From: DATAYF01 sp036272735
Lineage (GTDB): Bacteria; Chloroflexota; Ktedonobacteria; Ktedonobacterales; Ktedonobacteraceae
Direction: 5' to 3'
Assembly: GCA_036272735.1 (NCBI GenBank)
Contig: DATAYF010000140.1
Location: 1 to 16,629 of the forward strand
DNA: 16,629 nucleotides
A program made the translations under genes and the position numbers. This document shows positions 12,367-16,629 of this stretch, in pieces. The first letter of the stretch is position 1. Each line of letters begins with the position of its first letter. The notes under the pieces were generated by a model that ran no database searches, was not told the origin of the DNA, and saw nothing but the letters and a program-made list of their open reading frames with translations.

Positions 12367-13506
12367 ATGGCTCAAAACTACAAGGACGACGATACCAGTT
12401 TGTGGCGGGAGCTTTTGCGCTCCTACGACGACTTTTTGCGACAAGACCCGATCAATTTTTTGCTGAGCGCAGATGAGCACGTATCGCACGATACGTTGCT
12501 GTGGGCTTTTGCGTATAACGAACGAGAACACGAGGCCCACGACTACCTGCTAGATCTAGATCCGCATCGTGCCGATAAGCATTATTTTACCAGTGAGCAG
12601 ATCGTCCGTTCCCGGCAGTATGACGAGGCGCTTGCCCTCTATGAAAGAGTATCGCGTCGCGTGCCCCGCATCATCGAAGCCTACGTGGGTAAAGGTCGTG
12701 CTCTCAACGCGCTTGCCGAGTACGATGGCGCTGTTGCGCACTATACGTTGGCGCTAGAGTTCGCCACAGCCCTGGTGGCGATCTATTGCGATCTGGCCGA
12801 GGTGTCGGAGGAGGTTGGCCTCCATAAATTGGCGCTAGAGGCCGCAGACGAGGCGATCAAGCTGTTCCCAGGTACCGAACTGACTGCCCGCGCATATCGC
12901 TGCAAAATTCAGGCGCTCGACCACCTGGATAAACAGGACGAGGCTCAGGCGCTACGTGACCAGCTACGCAGATATGGCGAGACCCCACAGGAAGACGCGC
13001 GGGCGCAGTATATGCACGTGCTCAAACGCTATGGCGAGGACCTCGACTACTACGCGCACGAACTTGAGCGTCAACCCAGGGAGATCGGGGTCTATTTGCG
13101 CAAAGGGGCGCTGCTCGAAGGCATGCAGTGGTATAACGAGGCGCTGGCAACCTACGAGGAGGCGCTGAAGGTAGCCGCTGCCAATGTGCAGGTGCATATT
13201 GGCAAGGGGCGTGTATTGAAAAAACGCAATCAGCCTATAGAGGCGCTAGTAGCATTCGAGCAGGCACGACAGTACGAGCCAGATAACGCCAACATTCATA
13301 TAGACATCGGCGAGATGCTGCTGTTGTTGGGGCGCTACCCAGAAGCCATCGCCGCATTTGAGCAGGCGCTCCTCCACGACGCCGGGAACCCGGACGCGCT
13401 CTCCGGTCGCAGACAGGCGCTTGTGGCATCTCGTGAGCATAATACACCACGAGAGTCATTAGGTGATGGTATGACCAGGCCCGATGCCTGTCCGACCGAT
13501 TCGTGA
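12367..13506 (+). CDS. Tetratricopeptide-repeat protein
   Basis: 379 residues from ATG 12367, preceded by AAGGA (12352-12356). It is a soluble helical repeat protein without signal peptide or membrane helix. After a roughly 65-residue N-terminal region, TPR-like units can be traced at about 68-100, 101-134, 135-168, 169-202, 239-270, 271-304 and 305-338. Typical motif residues are clear in YDEALALYERV, YNEALATYEEAL, PIEALVAFEQARQYEPDN and YPEAIAAFEQALLHD. The C-terminal 40 residues are polar and probably disordered. Such proteins act as protein-protein scaffolds, and no enzymatic domain is present. No adjacent gene reveals the partner; the histidine kinase gene follows after 105 bases in the same direction, so cotranscription or a functional link is possible but not shown. 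Confidence 0.8.
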   Translation: MAQNYKDDDTSLWRELLRSYDDFLRQDPINFLLSADEHVSHDTLLWAFAYNEREHEAHDYLLDLDPHRADKHYFTSEQIVRSRQYDEALALYERVSRRVPRIIEAYVGKGRALNALAEYDGAVAHYTLALEFATALVAIYCDLAEVSEEVGLHKLALEAADEAIKLFPGTELTARAYRCKIQALDHLDKQDEAQALRDQLRRYGETPQEDARAQYMHVLKRYGEDLDYYAHELERQPREIGVYLRKGALLEGMQWYNEALATYEEALKVAAANVQVHIGKGRVLKKRNQPIEALVAFEQARQYEPDNANIHIDIGEMLLLLGRYPEAIAAFEQALLHDAGNPDALSGRRQALVASREHNTPRESLGDGMTRPDACPTDS

Positions 13507-13611
13507 AACATCGTTTGCTTGCAAAGCGTATTAAGAGATGAACGTTACGAGGTTCAGCGTGGCAAAAATGTTGTTGTCATAATGTAAGAAAGTCTCTTCG
13601 AGGCTTCTATT

Positions 13612-14799
13612 ATGCAAGCAAATAAAGCAATTTGGCATTTTCCCTGGTGTGGAGCGTTACCGCGATTTACCATCCGGAAGCTTTCCTGGTGGCGTTCGCC
13701 CCTTTATGGCTATCCAGTTAGCCTTCTCCTCGTTATCGTTATGACACTTGCTAAGTTGATTGTAGGAAATCATCACTTTGATTGGGACCCTATCTGGATT
13801 TTCTTTGCTATCGTGACGGTCATCGTAGGCGGTCTGTGGGGCATCGGTCCTGCTCTGTTCGCTAATGCGCTTGGGCTTATCGCCTTGAGTTTTATGCTCG
13901 CTCATGGCATTCCGACCCTGGATCAAAATTTTTTGCGAGAGTCAACCATGCTATGGCCTTTCGTGTTTGCACAATTAGCGATTGCACTACTTGCAGCTAG
14001 AGGGGGGGCCAGGTATCGACAAATTGTTGTTGCGAAACAACAGATCCAGGCATACACACTGGAACTTGAACAAATGAATAGGCAACTCGAAGAGGCCATA
14101 CATATCAAAGACGAGTTTATGACTCGAGCCGCTCATGAATTGCGCACGCCTTTGACGACCATCCTGGGACAAACGCAACTTGCTTTGCGGCGTCTACGAA
14201 CCCATAAAGTTACTACGGACGAAACAGCCCTATTGCTCAGGCAATTGGAAAGGATCGAGGATCGCGCACACGATTTGCGCAACTTAACCGATGCCCTGAA
14301 TGATCTGAGTAAGCTACGCTCAGGGGAGATGCCCATGCAACGCACAATGTGCGAACTAGGGGACCTCTGCCGCAGCATCGTTGCGGGCGAGCGTGAAATG
14401 TCTGGTCGTCGTATTGAACTCAAACTTCCTACTGATTCGCTCATGCTAAACGTTGATTGTGCCCAACTTTTCCAGGTTATTCTGAATGTTATAAGCAATG
14501 CTATCCATTACGCCCCAGAAGATCTTGCCATCCAGGTTGAAGTTTGTAAAGCACAGGACCACGCGTTGATCCAGGTGCACAACGATACTCCTGTATTATC
14601 GCAAGAGCAACAAGAACGTATCTTCGAACCATTTTATCGTGGTGCCAATGTCGAAGTTTTTCACAGGGATGGTTGGGGTCTTGGCCTTCCAATTAGTAAA
14701 GAAATTGTCGAGCACCTCGGAGGAACCATTCGCGTTACGTCCACTGAAAAATACGGTACAACGTTTCTTATCGAGCTTCCACTGCCGCAAAATCCGTAG
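13612..14799 (+). CDS. Membrane sensor histidine kinase (orphan)
   Basis: 395 residues from ATG 13612, preceded by GAGG at about 13600. Hydrophobic helices at about 34-52, 58-78, 78-97 and 111-129 form a compact membrane sensor with almost no extracellular loop, similar in plan to DUF4118-type sensors. A short coiled coil (about 134-165) leads to the HisKA domain with H-box FMTRAAHELRTPLTTILG, phosphoacceptor His175. The ATPase domain has an N-box with Asn292 and Asn296 (LNVISNAIHYAPED), an F-box FEPFYRG and a G2-box GWGLGLPISKEIVEHLGG (about 354-371). The usual G1-box DxGxG is replaced by NDTPVLS (324-330), which may weaken nucleotide binding. No response regulator gene is adjacent, so the partner is unknown. 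Transcription ends at the palindrome at 14837, shared with the convergent dehydrogenase gene. Confidence 0.9.
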   Translation: MQANKAIWHFPWCGALPRFTIRKLSWWRSPLYGYPVSLLLVIVMTLAKLIVGNHHFDWDPIWIFFAIVTVIVGGLWGIGPALFANALGLIALSFMLAHGIPTLDQNFLRESTMLWPFVFAQLAIALLAARGGARYRQIVVAKQQIQAYTLELEQMNRQLEEAIHIKDEFMTRAAHELRTPLTTILGQTQLALRRLRTHKVTTDETALLLRQLERIEDRAHDLRNLTDALNDLSKLRSGEMPMQRTMCELGDLCRSIVAGEREMSGRRIELKLPTDSLMLNVDCAQLFQVILNVISNAIHYAPEDLAIQVEVCKAQDHALIQVHNDTPVLSQEQQERIFEPFYRGANVEVFHRDGWGLGLPISKEIVEHLGGTIRVTSTEKYGTTFLIELPLPQNP

Positions 14800-14836
14800 A
14801 GGCTAACTCTTGACGTTTGTCAAATGGATCTAACAT

Positions 14837-14882
14837 ATAAAGCTTTGTTAATGGTTTCGCGAAACCATTAACAAAGCTTTAT
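14837..14882. terminator. 46-bp palindrome between convergent genes, copy 5
   Basis: A perfect inverted repeat of 23 base pairs centred between 14859 and 14860. From outside in each arm reads ATAAAG, CTTTG, TTAATGGTTTCG. Compared with other copies, the five-base middle segment is changed on both arms (CTTTG/CAAAG instead of GATTA/TAATC) and the centre is CGCG instead of CCGG. It lies between the kinase stop (14799) and the dehydrogenase stop (14907), fitting a bidirectional terminator, although no long T-run follows on either strand. Confidence 0.7.
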
Positions 14883-14906
14883 GGATCGCATCAGTGCTGC
14901 GTGCGG

Positions 14907-16406
14907 CTATTCCCCGGCATCGCCAAAGATGGTGTAGTGCCAGTCCTTGCGTGCTACGCCAGAAAGCTCGATCATCACATGCTTGATTTGCGTATATTCC
15001 TCGAATGAATACATCGACATATCTTTGCCGAAGCCGCTCTCTTTATAGCCACCATGCGGCGTTTCCGAGGCCAGCGGCAGGTGATCGTTCACCCAGACGG
15101 TGCCGAATTGCAGGGCTTTGCTGGCGCGCATGGCCTTGTAGATATCCCTGGTCCAGACGGATGCTGCCAGGCCATACGCGACCCCATTGGCCTTCTGTAG
15201 CACCTCGGCCTCGTCACGAAAACGTTGCACCACTACCACGGGTCCAAACACCTCGGACTGCACGATTTCGGCGTCGTTGCGTTCCTCAGCAATCACCGTC
15301 GGCTCAAAGAAGAAGCCGCGCTCGAAACCGGCAATTTGGGCCAGTTTGCCACCCAGCAGGATATTTGCTCCGGCGCCCAGTGCCCGCTCGACATAGCCTT
15401 CGACCCGGTCGCGTTGCTTGGCCGAGATTAGCGACCCCATATCGGTACTTTCCTGGGCCGGATCACCGACGCGTATCTGCTTCACTTTGCTCATGAACGC
15501 GTCAAGAAAACGGTCGTACACACTCTCGTGTACATAGATGCGCGTGGCCGCCGTGCAATCCTGCCCACAATTGACATAGCCACCGACGACCGCGCCGTTT
15601 GCGCAGGCGTCGATATCGGCATCCTCGTAGACGATAAACGGGGCCTTGCCGCCAAGCTCCAGGTGCACGTGCTTGAGTGTCTCAGCCCCCGCGCGCATCA
15701 CGTACTTGCCGGTGCGCACGCTGCCCGTGACCGAAACCATGTTCACCGTCGGATGATTGACCAGGCTCGGTGCAACTTCGGGCCCATCGGTGAGGATGTT
15801 GAGCACGCCAGCGGGAATACCAGCCTCTAGAGCCAGCTCGCCCAATTTTAGTGCCGTGAGCGGCGTTTCGGGCGATGGCTTGAAGACAACCGTATTGCCA
15901 GCCGCCAATGCGGGACCAATCTTCCAGGCCGCCATCATCAGGGGATAGTTCCAGGGGGCAACCGAGGCCACCACGCCGATTGGCTCACGGCGAATGATGC
16001 TGGTATGAGCACCAGAATACTCGCTGGCCGCGCTTCCAGCCAGGTGCCGAGCCGCGCCCGCGAAAAAGTGCAAATTATCGGCAGCGAAGGGAATATCGCT
16101 ATCGCGGGCTAGCTTGATTGGCTTGCCGGTATCCTGCGATTCCAGCGTAGCCAACTCGTCGGCGTGCTCCTCGATCAGCGTCGCGAGCTTTTCCAGTATT
16201 GTGGCTCGTGCCCCATGCGCCAGATCCGACCAGCGTCCATCGTCGAACGCGGCTCGTGCAGCGGCCACGGCGCGGTTCATATCGTCCACTGTAGCCTCTG
16301 GAACCTGGGCGAGTACCGCACCTGAGGCCGGGTTGGTATCATCCACCCTTTTGCCGCTGCTGCTTTCCACCAGTTCGCCATTGATGAGCAGTTTGTTCTC
16401 AGCCAT
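14907..16406 (-). CDS. patD: Gamma-aminobutyraldehyde dehydrogenase (PatD-like ALDH)
   Basis: NAD-dependent aldehyde dehydrogenase, predicted to oxidise 4-aminobutyraldehyde (in equilibrium with 1-pyrroline) to GABA in putrescine breakdown; cytoplasmic, usually a tetramer. Start at ATG 16406 (499 residues), seven bases after GGGAGG; an upstream in-frame start at 16451 has no such site. Catalytic residues are Cys284 (NCGQDCTAATR), Glu250 (LELGGKAP) and Asn153 (APWNYPLM). Cofactor-site residues are Lys176 (VFKPSPETP), GSV at 228-230 and the EVFGPV motif (385-390). The pieces GAHTSIIRREPIGVVAS and VNCGQDCTAATRIYV match the E. coli PatD/YdcW pattern closely. The end KDWHYTIFGD is an extra tail found in many actinobacterial-type members. 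Betaine aldehyde dehydrogenase is the main alternative. No aminotransferase or transporter gene is visible next to it. Confidence 0.85.
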   Translation of the reverse strand: MAENKLLINGELVESSSGKRVDDTNPASGAVLAQVPEATVDDMNRAVAAARAAFDDGRWSDLAHGARATILEKLATLIEEHADELATLESQDTGKPIKLARDSDIPFAADNLHFFAGAARHLAGSAASEYSGAHTSIIRREPIGVVASVAPWNYPLMMAAWKIGPALAAGNTVVFKPSPETPLTALKLGELALEAGIPAGVLNILTDGPEVAPSLVNHPTVNMVSVTGSVRTGKYVMRAGAETLKHVHLELGGKAPFIVYEDADIDACANGAVVGGYVNCGQDCTAATRIYVHESVYDRFLDAFMSKVKQIRVGDPAQESTDMGSLISAKQRDRVEGYVERALGAGANILLGGKLAQIAGFERGFFFEPTVIAEERNDAEIVQSEVFGPVVVVQRFRDEAEVLQKANGVAYGLAASVWTRDIYKAMRASKALQFGTVWVNDHLPLASETPHGGYKESGFGKDMSMYSFEEYTQIKHVMIELSGVARKDWHYTIFGDAGE

Positions 16407-16430
16407 GAAAAAACCTCCCGTGATGTGTCG

Positions 16431-16458
16431 TAAATATACGTTATTGTACACGCTACAA
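16431..16458 (-). promoter_or_regulatory. patD: Candidate promoter for the dehydrogenase gene
   Basis: On the minus strand, TTGTAG (16458-16453) and TATTTA (16436-16431) are 16 bases apart, about 25 bases before the ATG. It occupies the short segment between the insertion element's right end (about 16470) and the gene. If transcription starts here, the leader is very short. Confidence 0.35.
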
Positions 16459-16600
16459 AGCAGGAATGCTGAAGCTCCCTACGCATGAATGCGGGGGGTT
16501 CTCACGACACACTCCCCGCTTCCAGGCGATTGCGCCTCCACCGAAGCGGTGGCACCATCACTGGCTCTAGAGAAGGATCGTTTTGACTTTCGTGCCGACG
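16449..16600 (-). ncRNA. Probable omegaRNA (reRNA) scaffold at the element right end, with guide
   Basis: On the minus strand, hairpins follow in order: CCACCG/CGGTGG (16552-16538), AGGCG/CGCCT (about 16537-16524), GCGGGG with CCCCGC (16520-16491 region) and a terminal CGCAT TC ATGCG hairpin flanked by C- and G-runs (about 16498-16474). This organisation, overlapping the end of a tnpB-like frame, is that of IS200/IS605 right ends, which are transcribed as the guide RNA of TnpB. The guide would be host sequence just past the end, beginning CATTCCTGCTTTGTAGCGTG (16468-16449). Both boundaries are estimates. Confidence 0.4.
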
Positions 16601-16629
16601 AGCTCCGGCCCGAGGAACACCCAGGCTTC
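16470..16629 (-). mobile_element. Right end of an IS200/IS605-family element (continues beyond window)
   Basis: The segment ends on the minus strand with AACCCCCCGCATTCATGCG followed by TAGGGAGCTTCAG, the subterminal hairpin and end typical of IS200/IS605 (IS1341-like) right ends. It is preceded by the 3' part of a tnpB-like frame and tandem hairpins. The element therefore lies 60-65 bases upstream of the dehydrogenase start codon, reading toward it. No terminal inverted repeats or target duplication are expected for this family. Confidence 0.5.
16502..16629 (-). CDS. tnpB: Partial 3' end of a probable TnpB (IS605 OrfB) gene
   Basis: One minus-strand frame is open from the window edge to TGA (16504-16502) and encodes about 42 residues ending VPPLRWRRNRLEAGSVS. 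Basic, low-complexity tails ending in EAGS-like motifs are common after the zinc finger of IS605-type TnpB proteins. TnpB is an RNA-guided nuclease that aids retention of the element. The catalytic RuvC and zinc-finger parts would lie outside the window, so the call rests mainly on the adjoining right-end structure. Two other minus-strand frames are also open to the window edge and end at 16479 and about 16567, so the frame choice is uncertain. Confidence 0.4.
   Translation of the reverse strand, partial: SLGVPRAGARRHESQNDPSLEPVMVPPLRWRRNRLEAGSVS

Noticed and set aside
16567..16629. Minus-strand frame ending GTKVKTILL at 16567 as the tnpB end
   Set aside because: It is open but lacks a TnpB-like tail, and it would leave a longer gap to the right-end hairpins; the frame ending LEAGSVS is preferred, with low certainty.

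Overview
The window looks like a piece of a Chloroflexota chromosome, most likely class Ktedonobacteria. This is inferred from gene style and not from a marker gene: moderately GC-rich genes separated by AT-rich spacers full of palindromes, a secreted sedolisin-like peptidase, an orphan histidine kinase, several lineage-specific membrane and helical proteins, and a T-box in front of thrS. No rRNA, tRNA or CRISPR array was seen.

Layout. Positions 1-618 hold a degenerate palindrome, a 119-bp element with terminal inverted repeats, and a promoter with a long leader. They precede a secreted S53-type (sedolisin/kumamolisin) peptidase (619-1797). A long perfect palindrome and a fragment of a dispersed repeat follow. 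Next comes a two-gene plus-strand unit: an SRPBCC-fold protein (2114-2560), whose promoter carries an operator-like inverted repeat, and a six-helix membrane protein with a coiled-coil tail (2650-3759). A palindrome separates this unit from a convergent minus-strand gene for a Y-family polymerase-like protein whose catalytic carboxylates are replaced (3842-5194, ImuB-like). Divergent from it are a protein made only of three Clp N-terminal domains (5553-7073) and an unrecognised helical protein (7279-8118), with a 123-bp MITE-like element between them.

The region 8134-8460 is a complete transcriptional T-box regulator for threonyl-tRNA synthetase: promoter, stem III, T-box, antiterminator and terminator. 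thrS itself (8490-10280) lacks the N-terminal TGS domain. After another palindrome come a lipoprotein with a propeller-like extracellular domain (10541-12007), a structured repeat element (12067-12179), a TPR protein (12367-13506), a membrane histidine kinase (13612-14799), a further palindrome, and a convergent minus-strand aldehyde dehydrogenase of the gamma-aminobutyraldehyde type (14907-16406). The right edge holds the right end of an IS200/IS605-type element on the minus strand, with the 3' end of a probable tnpB and a probable omegaRNA/reRNA scaffold reading toward the dehydrogenase gene.

The most striking genome-level signal is a family of at least five long palindromes (at 13, 1872, 3785, 10290 and 14837). 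They share an inner half-site TTAATGGTTTCC and an outer ATAAAG, but the intervening and flanking arm sequences differ between copies while remaining complementary. They sit at the ends of transcription units and probably act as bidirectional terminators, though a mobile palindromic repeat is also possible. The genes do not form one pathway; the window is mainly housekeeping (thrS), stress or proteostasis (Clp domains, polymerase-like protein), envelope or signalling (peptidase, lipoprotein, kinase) and polyamine catabolism (dehydrogenase).
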